Program-made: the position numbers and the translations under genes | DNA from: Solimonas thermocellulolyticum | GTDB lineage: Bacteria; Pseudomonadota; Gammaproteobacteria; Nevskiales; Nevskiaceae | Length of the DNA stretch: 64,000 bases | Assembly (NCBI RefSeq): GCF_040327995.1 | Contig: NZ_JBEPIJ010000002.1 | Coordinates: forward strand, 62,001-126,000 | Direction of reading: 5' to 3' | Shown here: positions 1-8,759 of the stretch, one piece after another | Layout of the letters: each line of letters begins with the position of its first letter | Numbering within the stretch: position 1 is the first letter of the stretch | The notes under the pieces: model-generated | The model's input: the letters and a program-made list of their open reading frames with translations, nothing else | The model's database searches: none | What the model was told of the DNA's origin: nothing

Positions 1-1432
1 CAAGCGCTACCTCAGCGGCATCGCCTCGCCGTGGGCGATCAAGCGCCTCGCCGAGTTCGACGGCGACATCACCCGTTTCAAGGTCGTGCGTGTGCAACCC
101 TCGGTGTTGCGGCAGGTGGCGATCACCAAGACCGAGCCCGGCGACGAGAACAACCAGGACATTTCCTCGCTGGTCGGCAAGGTCGACATCCGCAAGCTGG
201 AGAAATTCGCCCAGGACGATCCGGACGCCTACAGTTACTCCGGCGGTCTGTGCCTGGCCAACCAGGGCCTGCTCGAATTCGTCGAGATGTTCAAGGCACC
301 GATCAAGATGTTGCATCCGCTGCTGACCGCCACGCAGGAAGGCAACTTCAAGGGCACCGAGGGGTTCTCGGCGATTCCGTTCAACGGCATCGTGCTCGCG
401 CACTCCAACGAGGCGGAGTGGCAGAGCTTTCGCAACAACAAGCACAACGAGGCCTTCCTCGACCGCGTCTACATCGTCAAGGTGCCGTACTGCCTGCAGG
501 TGTCCGAGGAGGTGAAGATTTACGAGAAGCTGCTGCGCAACAGCTCGCTGGCCTCGGCGCCTTGTGCGCCCGGCACGCTCGAGATGATGGCGCAGTGGTC
601 GGTGCTGACGCGCCTCAAGGAGCCGGAGAACTCCAGCATCTACGCGAAGATGCGCGTTTACGACGGCGAAAACCTCAAGGACACCGATCCTGCCGCCAAG
701 TCGCTGCAAGAGTATCGGGACTACGCCGGTGTCGACGAGGGCATGGACGGCATGTCGACGCGCTTCGCCTACAAGGTGCTGTCGGCCACGTTCAACTACG
801 ATCAGACCGAGGTCGCGGCCAACCCCGTGCACCTGATGTATGTGCTCGAACAGCGCATCCTGCGCGAGCATCTGCCGGAGGAAAAACAGCGCCGCTATCT
901 CGAATTCATCAAGGCCTGGCTGGCGCCGCGCTACGCCGAGTTCATCGGCAAGGAGATCCAGACCGCCTACCTCGAATCCTATGGCGAGTACGGCCAGAAT
1001 ATCTTCGACCGCTACGTCACCTTCGCCGACTACTGGATCCAGGACGAGGACTACCGCGACCCGGAGACCGGCGAATCCTTCGACCGCGCCGCGCTCAACG
1101 CCGAGCTGGAGAAGATCGAGAAGCCCGCCGGCATCGCCAACCCCAAGGACTTTCGCAACGAGATCGTCAACTTCGTGCTGCGTGCGCGCGCGCAAAGTGG
1201 CGGCAAGAATCCGCACTGGACCAGCTACGAGAAGCTGCGCGAGGTCATCGAGAAGAAGATGTTCTCCTCGACCGAGGAGCTGCTGCCGGTGATCTCGTTC
1301 AACGCCAAGGCTTCGGCGGAGGACCAGAAGAAGCACGAGAACTTCGTCGGCCGCATGGTCGCCAAGGGCTATACGGAAAAGCAGGTACGTCTGCTATCGG
1401 AGTGGTATCTGCGCGTGAGGAAAAGCTCGTGA
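1..1432 (+). CDS. prkA: PrkA family serine protein kinase (5' end outside window)
   Basis: The reading frame is open from the first bases of the window (frame starting at base 2) to the TGA at 1430-1432, giving about 476 C-terminal residues. PrkA/YeaG proteins are usually near 640 residues, so roughly the first quarter, with the AAA+ P-loop, is missing. The visible part matches the family closely: LEFVEMFKAPIKMLHPLLTA, the GNFKGTEGFSAIPFNG stretch and the DRVYIVKVPYCL segment. In enteric bacteria the homologue is a stress and nitrogen-starvation kinase that works with YeaH and SpoVR/YcgB. Both partners follow directly here (gap 79 nt to yeaH), so one operon is likely. Identification is firm; the substrate is unknown. 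Confidence 0.95.
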   Translation, partial: KRYLSGIASPWAIKRLAEFDGDITRFKVVRVQPSVLRQVAITKTEPGDENNQDISSLVGKVDIRKLEKFAQDDPDAYSYSGGLCLANQGLLEFVEMFKAPIKMLHPLLTATQEGNFKGTEGFSAIPFNGIVLAHSNEAEWQSFRNNKHNEAFLDRVYIVKVPYCLQVSEEVKIYEKLLRNSSLASAPCAPGTLEMMAQWSVLTRLKEPENSSIYAKMRVYDGENLKDTDPAAKSLQEYRDYAGVDEGMDGMSTRFAYKVLSATFNYDQTEVAANPVHLMYVLEQRILREHLPEEKQRRYLEFIKAWLAPRYAEFIGKEIQTAYLESYGEYGQNIFDRYVTFADYWIQDEDYRDPETGESFDRAALNAELEKIEKPAGIANPKDFRNEIVNFVLRARAQSGGKNPHWTSYEKLREVIEKKMFSSTEELLPVISFNAKASAEDQKKHENFVGRMVAKGYTEKQVRLLSEWYLRVRKSS

Positions 1433-1511
1433 AACGTGAAGGCCCGACCCCTGCCACCTGGGTCTTGCGTCTCACGTCTTACGTCTCACGCGCATGCCAG
1501 CGCCGCGAGCC

Positions 1512-2741
1512 ATGAGCATCATCATCGACCGCCGGCTCAACGACCGCAACAAGAATGCGCTCAATCGCAGCCGCTTCTTGCGCCGCTACAAGGCGCAGAT
1601 CCGGCGTGCGGTCGACGATCTGGTCGCACGGCGTTCGATCACCGACATGGATCGGGGTGGTGAGGTCAAGGTGCCGGTCAAGGACATCTCCGAGCCGGCC
1701 TTCCGCCACGGCAAGGGCGGTGACCGCGAAGTCGTGCATGCCGGAAACCAGCATTACGCGCAGGGTGACCGCATACCGCGGCCGCCGCCCGAGCAGGGCG
1801 GTGCCGGCGGCCAGGGGCAGGGCGAGGCAGAGGACGATTTCGTCTTCAGCCTCACGCGCGAAGAGTTCATGAATCTGTTCTTCGACGATCTCGAACTGCC
1901 GCGCCTGGTCCGCAACGTGCTCGGCGATGTGCGCGAATACAAGTGGCGCCGTGCCGGGTATACGCCGAGCGGCGTGCCGGCCAACCTCTCGGTGCTGCGT
2001 TCCCTGCGCAACGCCCAGGCACGGCGCATCGCCGTCGGCGCACCGTTGCGCGCCGAACTCGAAGCGGCCGAGGCCGAGTACGCTCGTGCGCCGAGCGAAG
2101 AACTGGCGCAGCGGATCGAGGCCCTGCGCTCGCGCCTCGCGCGCCTGCCCTTTCTCGACGAGATCGACCTGCGCTTTCGCCATCGCGTGCGCGAGCCGCA
2201 GCCGGTGGCGCGGGCGGTGATGTTCTGTCTGATGGACGTCTCGGCGTCGATGACCGAGGACAAGAAGGATCTGGCCAAGCGCTTCTTCACGTTGCTGTAC
2301 CTGTTCCTCAGCCGTAAATACGAACGCGTCGAGCTGGTGTTCATCCGCCACACCGACAACGCGCAGGAAGTCGATGAGCAGACCTTCTTTTACGGCACGC
2401 AGAGCGGCGGCACGGTGGTGTTGTCCGCGCTCAAGTTGATGCACGAGATCATCCAGGCGCGTTACGATCCGACGAGCTGGAACCTCTACGGCGCGCAGGC
2501 CTCGGACGGCGATGCCTTCGGCGCCGATCCGGAGAAGAGCCGCGCCTTCCTCGAAGAACGCCTGCTGCCGCAGTTGCGCTACTTCGCCTACGTGGAGATC
2601 CCCGACGAGCCGGATGCAGTCGGCATGCTCGCGCATGCCTACGCGCGCATCGACGATCCGGCGTTCGCGATGAAAAGCGTGTCCGCGCGCAACCAGATCT
2701 ACCCGGTGTTGCGCGAGCTGTTCGCCAAGGACGTGGCATGA
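1512..2741 (+). CDS. yeaH: YeaH/DUF444 (UPF0229) protein
   Basis: A 409-residue protein that aligns along its length with Escherichia coli YeaH: the start (SIIIDRRLNDRNKNALNRSR), the ISEPAFRHGKGGDREVVHAG stretch, a Gly/Gln-rich linker, and a von Willebrand A-like MIDAS motif DVSAS near residues 242-246 within FCLMDVSASM. The start at 1512 is preferred to an in-frame ATG at 1494, because the family begins at the IDRRLN segment. Its last bases overlap the SpoVR start at 2738 by ATGA, indicating translational coupling. The family is a partner of PrkA in stress adaptation; the biochemical role is not settled. Confidence 0.93.
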   Translation: MSIIIDRRLNDRNKNALNRSRFLRRYKAQIRRAVDDLVARRSITDMDRGGEVKVPVKDISEPAFRHGKGGDREVVHAGNQHYAQGDRIPRPPPEQGGAGGQGQGEAEDDFVFSLTREEFMNLFFDDLELPRLVRNVLGDVREYKWRRAGYTPSGVPANLSVLRSLRNAQARRIAVGAPLRAELEAAEAEYARAPSEELAQRIEALRSRLARLPFLDEIDLRFRHRVREPQPVARAVMFCLMDVSASMTEDKKDLAKRFFTLLYLFLSRKYERVELVFIRHTDNAQEVDEQTFFYGTQSGGTVVLSALKLMHEIIQARYDPTSWNLYGAQASDGDAFGADPEKSRAFLEERLLPQLRYFAYVEIPDEPDAVGMLAHAYARIDDPAFAMKSVSARNQIYPVLRELFAKDVA

Positions 2742-4264
2742 CACCGCCATCCACGATGCGGACCTCGGCGCAGCCGCTGTCGACCGGCGGCGAGTGGAGC
2801 TTCGAGCTGATCGACCGCTACGACCATGCGATCCGCGAGATCGCCGTCGGCGAGTTCGGGCTCGACTGCTATCCGAATCAGATCGAGATCATCGCCTCCG
2901 AACAGATGCTCGATGCCTACGCCTCGCTCGGCTTGCCGATCGGCTACCCGCACTGGAGCTTCGGCAAGGAATTCATCCGCAACGAGCACCTGTACCGCAA
3001 AGGCCATCAGGGCCTGGCCTACGAGATCGTGATCAACTCCAACCCCTGCATCGCGTATTTGATGGAGGAGAACACGATGCCGATGCAGGCGCTGGTGATC
3101 GCGCACGCCTGCTACGGGCACAACTCGTTCTTCAAAGGCAACTACCTGTTCCGGCAGTGGACCGATGCCGAGGCGATCATCGACTACATGGTGTTCGCGA
3201 AGAAGTACGTGATGCAGTGCGAGCAGCGCTACGGTGAGCAGGCGGTCGAGGAGATCCTGGATTCCTGCCACGCGCTGATGCAGCACGGTGTGGACCGCTA
3301 TCACCACCCGGCACCGCTATCGGTCGAGGAGGAGCAGCAACGCCAGGTCGAACGCGAGAAGCATGCCTGGCGCCAGTATGACGAGATCTGGCGCACCCTG
3401 CCCAGGCCGCGCGGCGACGGCAAGCGGCGCAACCAGCCTGCCGAGACGCGCTATCCGGCCGAACCGCAGGAGAACATCCTGTATTTCATCGAAAAGCACT
3501 CGCCGCGGCTCGAACCCTGGCAGAGCGAGCTGGTGCGCATCGTGCGCAAGCTGGCGCAGTACTTCTATCCGCAGGGCCAGACCAAGGTCATGAACGAGGG
3601 CTGGGCCACGTTCTGGCACTACACCATCCTCAACCGTCTGTTCGACAAGGGCCTGGTCGATGCCGGCTTCATGCTCGAAGTGCTCAGCGCGCACACCAAC
3701 GTGATCGCCCAGCGCGGCTTCGATCAGCGCGGCTACCGCGGCATCAACCCCTATGCGCTGGGCTTTGCGATGTTCAGCGACTTGAAGCGCATCTGCGAGA
3801 AGCCGACGCCGGAGGATCGCAGTTGGTTTCCGGACATCGCCGGCGGCGACTGGCGTCGCGTGCTCGATTTTGCGATGCGCAACTACAAGGACGAGTCCTT
3901 CATCGGCCAGTACCTGTCGCCGCGCTTGATGCGCGAGTTCCGGCTGTTCGCGATCGCCGACCGCGAAGGCGAGGACAGCTACCTGGTCGACGCGATCCAC
4001 AACGATGAGGGCTATCGCCGTCTGCGCCGGCTGATGGCGGCGCAGTACGACCGTGACAACCAGATCCCGGACGTGCAAGTGGTGCGCTACGAGCGCCGCG
4101 GCGACCGCTCATTGACACTGCGCCACCGCCGCCATCGCGGCCGTCCGCTCGCCGACGACGCCGAACAGGTGCTGCGTCATCTGCACCGGCTGTGGGGGTT
4201 CACCGTGCGTCTGGTCACCGTCGACGACAACGACAAGGAAGTGGAGATGCGCGAGATCAAGTAG
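2738..4264 (+). CDS. SpoVR/YcgB family protein
   Basis: A 508-residue SpoVR family protein. Diagnostic segments are GLDCYPNQIEIIASEQMLDA, the LPIGYPHWSFGKEF region and HACYGHNSFFKGNYLF. The start codon overlaps the yeaH stop (ATGA). A second ATG at 2756 is also possible, as the family-like sequence starts only around residue 18. In Bacillus SpoVR affects spore cortex formation; in non-sporulating Proteobacteria it occurs with PrkA and YeaH, exactly as here, and is linked to stress and stationary-phase physiology. The protein is predicted cytoplasmic with no membrane segment. It ends 8 nt before the convergent toxin gene, leaving no room for a large terminator. Confidence 0.93.
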   Translation: MTPPSTMRTSAQPLSTGGEWSFELIDRYDHAIREIAVGEFGLDCYPNQIEIIASEQMLDAYASLGLPIGYPHWSFGKEFIRNEHLYRKGHQGLAYEIVINSNPCIAYLMEENTMPMQALVIAHACYGHNSFFKGNYLFRQWTDAEAIIDYMVFAKKYVMQCEQRYGEQAVEEILDSCHALMQHGVDRYHHPAPLSVEEEQQRQVEREKHAWRQYDEIWRTLPRPRGDGKRRNQPAETRYPAEPQENILYFIEKHSPRLEPWQSELVRIVRKLAQYFYPQGQTKVMNEGWATFWHYTILNRLFDKGLVDAGFMLEVLSAHTNVIAQRGFDQRGYRGINPYALGFAMFSDLKRICEKPTPEDRSWFPDIAGGDWRRVLDFAMRNYKDESFIGQYLSPRLMREFRLFAIADREGEDSYLVDAIHNDEGYRRLRRLMAAQYDRDNQIPDVQVVRYERRGDRSLTLRHRRHRGRPLADDAEQVLRHLHRLWGFTVRLVTVDDNDKEVEMREIK

Positions 4265-4272
4265 GGGCTGCG

Positions 4273-4656
4273 CTACCAGAGCGTGCGCAGCGGCCGATAG
4301 TCGAGCAGATCCTGATCGGCAGTGACGAGGGTCAGGTTTCGCCGGATCGCCTGTGTGGCCAACATGCGATCGAAGGGATCGCGGTTCGGTCGGATGGCGG
4401 CGAGTCCGGAAGCGTCCGCTGCCACGAAGGCCAGGGCCGAGAACCCCAGCGCGGTCAACTGTGGTGCGAATTCGTCGGCCAGATGCGCGTACGCGGAGAG
4501 CAAACGCTCGCGCTTGAGATCGAACTCCACGATGCTGATGCTGGAGAAATGTATCAGCGACGACGGTGTTTCGAGCAGCTTGCGCGCCTTCTTCGACAAA
4601 CGGTCCGGGGCAGCAAGACACCAGAGCGCGACATTGGTATCGATCAGGTATTCCAA
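4273..4656 (-). CDS. PIN-domain toxin (VapC-like)
   Basis: A 127-residue PIN-domain protein. The start is assigned to a TTG at 4656, which begins MEYLIDTNVALWCL; upstream codons in the frame do not resemble a PIN domain. The acidic residues expected for Mg-dependent RNase activity are present: D6, E44, D93/D96 and D114 (VTADQDLLDY). The gene overlaps the 3' end of the antitoxin gene by 13 nt, the usual coupled toxin-antitoxin arrangement. Inferred function: ribonuclease toxin neutralised by the upstream antitoxin. The TTG start is the least certain point. Confidence 0.85.
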   Translation of the reverse strand: MEYLIDTNVALWCLAAPDRLSKKARKLLETPSSLIHFSSISIVEFDLKRERLLSAYAHLADEFAPQLTALGFSALAFVAADASGLAAIRPNRDPFDRMLATQAIRRNLTLVTADQDLLDYRPLRTLW

Positions 4657-4889
4657 GCGTCGAGCTCGGCCTTGGTGAGGGGCGCCGACAGGCTGTCGAG
4701 CTGGGCCTTGCTGAACTTGTCCTGCCACGCACCGAACGTTCGACGGCCGTCGGCGACGCAGCGCAGTTCGAAGTTCTCGACCCGGTTGCCGCGGCGTCGC
4801 GAGAATCGGATGACCTCACCCTGAGCGGCTCGGTCGCATACCGCGGCGAGCTTGGCCTTGACTTCGGAAATGCCGATGGTTTCCGTCAT
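4644..4889 (-). CDS. Phd/YefM-type antitoxin
   Basis: An 81-residue protein starting MTETIGISEVKAKLAAVCDR, the typical Phd/YefM fold start (a beta strand followed by an alpha helix) seen in type II antitoxins. The C-terminal half (FGAWQDKFSKAQLDSLSAPL) would be the toxin-binding tail. It precedes and overlaps a PIN toxin gene by 13 nt. Antitoxins of this kind bind their own promoter; an inverted repeat ACAATGA-N7-TCATTGT lies 11 nt upstream of the ATG and is a good operator candidate. Identification rests on sequence shape and context. Confidence 0.85.
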   Translation of the reverse strand: MTETIGISEVKAKLAAVCDRAAQGEVIRFSRRRGNRVENFELRCVADGRRTFGAWQDKFSKAQLDSLSAPLTKAELDAWNT

Positions 4890-4899
4890 AGTGATCTTT

Positions 4900-4920
4900 A
4901 CAATGAGTTCGGGTCATTGT
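4900..4920 (-). promoter_or_regulatory. Candidate operator of the toxin-antitoxin operon
   Basis: A perfect 7-bp inverted repeat, ACAATGA and TCATTGT separated by 7 nt, sits just upstream of the antitoxin start on the minus strand. A second palindrome, ATTGACCGGTCAAT at 4932-4945, runs into the prlC stop codon. Type II antitoxins repress their own transcription through such sites. The assignment is by position and symmetry only. Confidence 0.5.
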
Positions 4921-4940
4921 TGACCGATCCAATTGACCGG

Positions 4941-7013
4941 TCAATCACTTTGCCACGATCCGGCAGCTTCCCCGGCCAGCCCGCTGTGCCGCAGCAGCGC
5001 GTCGATACTGGGCTTGCGCCCGCGGAACTCGACGAAGATGTCCATCGCGTCCTTGGCGCCACCCTGCGCCAGCACGGTATCGCGAAAGCGCATGCCGGTC
5101 TCGGCGGCGAAGTTGGATTCCTCGAAGGCGGCGAAGGCGTCGGCCGACAGCACTTCGGCCCACTTGTAGCTGTAGTAGCCGGCCGCGTAACCGCCGGCGA
5201 AGATGTGCGAGAAACTCCACGGCATGCGGTTGAATGGCGGCGGTTTGATCACCGCGATCTCGTCGCGGATGGCGTCGATCACGCGCAGCACGTCGGCGCC
5301 GCGCGCCGGGTCGTAGTCGCGGTGCAGGCGCAGGTCGAACAGCGCGAACTCGAGCTGACGCAAGGTCGCAAGGCCGGTCTGGAAATGACGCGACGCGCGG
5401 AGCTTGTCGATCTGGTCATCGGGGAGCACCTCACCGGTCTGCCAGTGGCGCGCGAAGCTGCGCAGTGTCGCCGGGTCGAAGGCCCAGTTCTCCATGAACT
5501 GGCTTGGCAGTTCGACCGCGTCCCAGGCCACGCCGCGGATGCCGGAGACGGCCGCCTCGTCGACACGTGTGAGCAGATGGTGCAGGCCGTGGCCGAATTC
5601 GTGGAACAGCGTCAGCACTTCCTCATGGGTCAGCAGCGCCGGCTGCCCCGGACGCGGCGGCGTGAAGTTGCACACCAGGTAGGCGGACGGCCGCTGCAAG
5701 CCGCAAGGGCTGCGACGGCGGCCCAGGCATTCGTCCATCCACGCGCCGCTGCGCTTCTCATCGCGTGCATATGGATCGAGATAGAACAGGCCGATGGCCT
5801 CGCCGCCGGCCTCGGTCAGCGTCCACACGCTCACGTCGGGGTGCCAGGTGCTGACGTGCTCGGCGCGTTCGACGCGCACGCCGTACAGGCGCTCCACCAA
5901 ACCGAACATGCCGGCGAGCACACCGGGCAGCGGGAAATAGGGGCGCAGCGCCTCCTCGGCCAGTCCCAGTGACTCGGTCTTGAGCTTCTCGGCGTAATAG
6001 GCCATGTCCCAGGGCTGTAAGTCCTCGAGCCCGTGCAGCTTGCGCGCGTACTCCCGCAGCGTGTCCAGCTCGGCGCGTGCGCGCGGCTTGGCGCGCGCGG
6101 CAAGATCGGTGATGAAGGCCTCGACCTGACCGGGCGACTCGGCCATCTTGGTCGCCAGGGACAGCTCCGCGTAATTGGCATAGCCGAGCAGCTTGGCCAG
6201 CTCAAAGCGCGCGGCGAGGATCTGTTCGATCAACGGGCCGTTGTCGAAGCATCCGGCCTGGGGGCCCTGGTCCGAGGCGCGCGTCGCGTAGGCGGTGTAG
6301 AGCTCGCGGCGCAGATCGCGATCATCGGCGTAGGTGATGACCGCGTCGTAGCTCGGAAAGTCGAGCGTCAGCAGCCAGCCGTCCTGACCCTTGGCCCGCG
6401 CCTTGTCGCGCGCCGCCTGCCGCGCCGCCTCGGTCATGCCGGCGAGTCGCGCCTCGTCGGTCACGAGCAGGCCGAAGGCCTGGATCGCGTCCATCAGGTT
6501 CTCTTCGAACTTGGTCTGCAGTTCGGAGAGCTTGAGCGACAGTTCCTTGAAGCGGGCCTTGTCGTCCGGTGGCAGACCGATGCCGGACAGGCGGAAGTCG
6601 CGCAGCGCATCGCTGATGACCTTGCGCCGCGTCGGCGAGTAGCTGGCGAACGCCGGGCTGTCGGCGATTGCCTGATAGGCGCGGTACAGCGGCTCGGACT
6701 GCGACAGTTCTACGTTGTAGGCGGTGACCTTGGGCAGGCAGGCGTTGTAGGCCTGGCGCCACTCGGCGCTGCTGGTGACGCTGAACAGGTGGGACACCGG
6801 GCCCCAGACCCGTTGCAGGCGGTCGGCCAGGTCTTCCAGCGGTTCGATCAACGTCTCCCAGGTGGGCGCCGTGGCAGACGCCAGCAGGCGTTCGATGGCG
6901 GCGCGGTTCGCCGCCAGCACTTCGTCGAGCGCCGCCTCGGCGAATTCGGGGCGGAGGCGGTCGAACGGCGGCAGCGGCGCGCTGGCAGGGTCGAGCAACA
7001 GGGGATTCTGCAT
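4941..7013 (-). CDS. prlC: Oligopeptidase A (M3 family zinc metallopeptidase)
   Basis: A 690-residue M3 peptidase. The zinc motif HEFGH is at residues 471-475, within LTLFHEFGHGLHHLL, with the downstream GVAWDAVELPSQFMENWAF helix that supplies the third ligand and the substrate-binding KPPPFNRMPWSFSHIFAGGY loop. Length and order match oligopeptidase A, a cytoplasmic enzyme degrading signal-peptide fragments and other oligopeptides. An unusual Arg/Cys-containing segment (about GRRRSPCGLQRPSAYLVCNF) precedes the zinc helix, where the family normally has a similar loop. The GIDE/lemA genes lie 115 nt upstream on the same strand. Confidence 0.95.
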   Translation of the reverse strand: MQNPLLLDPASAPLPPFDRLRPEFAEAALDEVLAANRAAIERLLASATAPTWETLIEPLEDLADRLQRVWGPVSHLFSVTSSAEWRQAYNACLPKVTAYNVELSQSEPLYRAYQAIADSPAFASYSPTRRKVISDALRDFRLSGIGLPPDDKARFKELSLKLSELQTKFEENLMDAIQAFGLLVTDEARLAGMTEAARQAARDKARAKGQDGWLLTLDFPSYDAVITYADDRDLRRELYTAYATRASDQGPQAGCFDNGPLIEQILAARFELAKLLGYANYAELSLATKMAESPGQVEAFITDLAARAKPRARAELDTLREYARKLHGLEDLQPWDMAYYAEKLKTESLGLAEEALRPYFPLPGVLAGMFGLVERLYGVRVERAEHVSTWHPDVSVWTLTEAGGEAIGLFYLDPYARDEKRSGAWMDECLGRRRSPCGLQRPSAYLVCNFTPPRPGQPALLTHEEVLTLFHEFGHGLHHLLTRVDEAAVSGIRGVAWDAVELPSQFMENWAFDPATLRSFARHWQTGEVLPDDQIDKLRASRHFQTGLATLRQLEFALFDLRLHRDYDPARGADVLRVIDAIRDEIAVIKPPPFNRMPWSFSHIFAGGYAAGYYSYKWAEVLSADAFAAFEESNFAAETGMRFRDTVLAQGGAKDAMDIFVEFRGRKPSIDALLRHSGLAGEAAGSWQSD

Positions 7014-7128
7014 GGGGAACGACGACGAGCGGACGGCCCGCTATCGTGGGGACGGCGCCGCCCCATTTCCAGTCGATTTTTTCTAAGCCGCTGATTGAAC
7101 GAGGCTTAGGACGCACGGCCCGGGGTGT

Positions 7129-8067
7129 CTATAGCAGACCTCGGCTAATCAGCGCAAAGATTCCGCAAGCGCCTGATACAAATGAGAAAACCAGCATTGC
7201 GACGCCGCTGAAGCGGTAGCGGCGCGCGAGCTCGCGCTGCGGCAGCGTGGACAACACGAAAGGCCGGCGGTCGCGCGGACGGCACAGCACGTGCACGTCC
7301 GGGTCGACTGCGCGTTCGACGTGATCGCGCCGCACCTGTTCCAGCGCGGCGCGCCGCGCCGCCTCCCACTCCTGCAGGTCGATGCGACCGTCGCCGTCGG
7401 CATCGAAGCGTGCGATCAGGTCGGCCTGGTCGGCCTTCCACGCGCGCAGCAGCGCGCTCAGCTCGGCGCGCTCGTCGAAACTCGGCGCGCCCGACTGCGT
7501 GCGAAACCAGCCGAGCGCGTACAGGGCGTCGCCTTCGGCGATGAGCGCCTCGTCATAGCGATAGTCGCCGAACTGCAGCCACGGGGTCTTCTCGGGTACC
7601 TGCGAGGGTCGTCGGCCATGCCCGCGCCAGCGTCGCCGCAGGCTGGGATGGACCTTGGCGCCGGTGGGGTCGACCACACAGTCGCCGGTTTCGTCGACCA
7701 GCAGGAACAGTTCGTCAGAGGTCGCAGACTCGATGGTCCGCCAGCGGCGATTGCGGCCGCTGCCCTCGATCCTCTGCACGCGGTACTGCCACCAGCAACA
7801 GCGCGTGCCGGTGAGCGGCGAGACGATGTCCGGGCCGGGCATCAGGCGTGCGCGGCCTTGGATCTCGACATAGCCCTGCGCCGCCGAGCGGATGCGCGAG
7901 GTCGGCGTGTCCTCGATCAGGCGCGCGTGCTTGAGCGATACGAAGGCGAGCACGAAGCTGGCCAGCGCGGCGCCCAGCGCCAGCAGTGTACACGGCCAGA
8001 ACCAGCCGGCGTCGGCGTCGGCCAGGAGCTGCGCGAGCCCGATCCAAGGCAAGCCGTCGGACAGCAT
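7129..8067 (-). CDS. GIDE-domain membrane protein with an EF-hand
   Basis: A 312-residue protein with an N-terminal membrane segment (about residues 22-44), a central soluble domain resembling the GIDE (E3 ubiquitin ligase-like) domain found beside LemA in bacteria, a single EF-hand-like calcium loop DADGDGRIDLQEWE near residues 224-237, and a C-terminal membrane segment (GVAMLVFSFVSGACGIFALI). Its start overlaps the lemA stop by 1 nt, so the pair is co-translated. The domain name comes from eukaryotic MUL1-like proteins; no RING domain is present, so ligase activity should not be assumed. The bacterial function is unknown, probably at the inner membrane together with LemA. Confidence 0.7.
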   Translation of the reverse strand: MLSDGLPWIGLAQLLADADAGWFWPCTLLALGAALASFVLAFVSLKHARLIEDTPTSRIRSAAQGYVEIQGRARLMPGPDIVSPLTGTRCCWWQYRVQRIEGSGRNRRWRTIESATSDELFLLVDETGDCVVDPTGAKVHPSLRRRWRGHGRRPSQVPEKTPWLQFGDYRYDEALIAEGDALYALGWFRTQSGAPSFDERAELSALLRAWKADQADLIARFDADGDGRIDLQEWEAARRAALEQVRRDHVERAVDPDVHVLCRPRDRRPFVLSTLPQRELARRYRFSGVAMLVFSFVSGACGIFALISRGLL

Positions 8068-8639
8068 CAGGCGCGAAACAGCGCGCGCAGATCCACGTCC
8101 TTTTTCTGCTCCTCGGAGAACACCAGCAGCTCGGCGGCGCGAAAGCCGAACAGGCGCGCGACGATCACGTCTGGGAACTGCTCGATGCGCACGTTGTTGA
8201 GGTTCACCGACTCGTTGTAGAACTCACGACGGTCGGCGATCGCGTTTTCCAGGCCGGTGATGCGCGCGAGCAGTTGCTGGATCGACTGGTTGGCCTTGAG
8301 GTCGGGATAGGCCTCGACGGTGGCGATGATGTTGCCCAGGCCGAGCCGCATCGCGCTCTCGGCCTCGCCGACGCCCTTGACGTCGCCCTTCTCGCGCGCG
8401 GCATTGGCAGCGGCACGCGCGGCCATGATTTTTTCCAGCGTGTCGCGCTCGAACTGCATGTACTGCTTGCAGGTTTCGACCAGCTTGGGCAGTTCGTCGT
8501 GACGCTGCTTGAGCAGCACGTCGATGTTGCTCCAGGCCTTGGCCACGCCGTGTTTGAGCGCAACCAGGCCGTTGTAGAGGATGATCACGTAGACGGCGAG
8601 CGCCGCGACGATGGCCAGCCAGATGAACGTGGTGATCAT
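8067..8639 (-). CDS. lemA: LemA family protein
   Basis: A 190-residue LemA protein. The start at 8639 puts the membrane anchor TFIWLAIVAALAVYVIILYN at the very N-terminus, as in the family; an upstream in-frame ATG at 8720 would add an unrelated 27-residue leader. The body contains the family signature AWSNIDVLLKQRHDELPKLV and the C-terminal NVRIEQFPDVIVARLFGF. LemA proteins have a short extracytoplasmic N-terminus, one membrane helix and a long helical cytoplasmic domain; their role in envelope homeostasis is poorly defined. It is coupled to the GIDE-domain gene and divergent from the hydrolase gene at 8760. Confidence 0.93.
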   Translation of the reverse strand: MITTFIWLAIVAALAVYVIILYNGLVALKHGVAKAWSNIDVLLKQRHDELPKLVETCKQYMQFERDTLEKIMAARAAANAAREKGDVKGVGEAESAMRLGLGNIIATVEAYPDLKANQSIQQLLARITGLENAIADRREFYNESVNLNNVRIEQFPDVIVARLFGFRAAELLVFSEEQKKDVDLRALFRA

Positions 8640-8759
8640 GTGAGGAACCGGCCCCCACCGGTTCGGTGTCTGGAAAAAGCGCACCGAAGAATGCGGCATT
8701 TGTCCGCCGCGCGCTACCATAGGCGCCCGCCAACGGCACCTCGATGACGCTGCAACATC

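Noticed and set aside
31..1515. A 494-codon open frame on the plus strand
   Set aside because: It is a shifted-frame shadow of prkA with Arg/Gly-rich composition and no homology.
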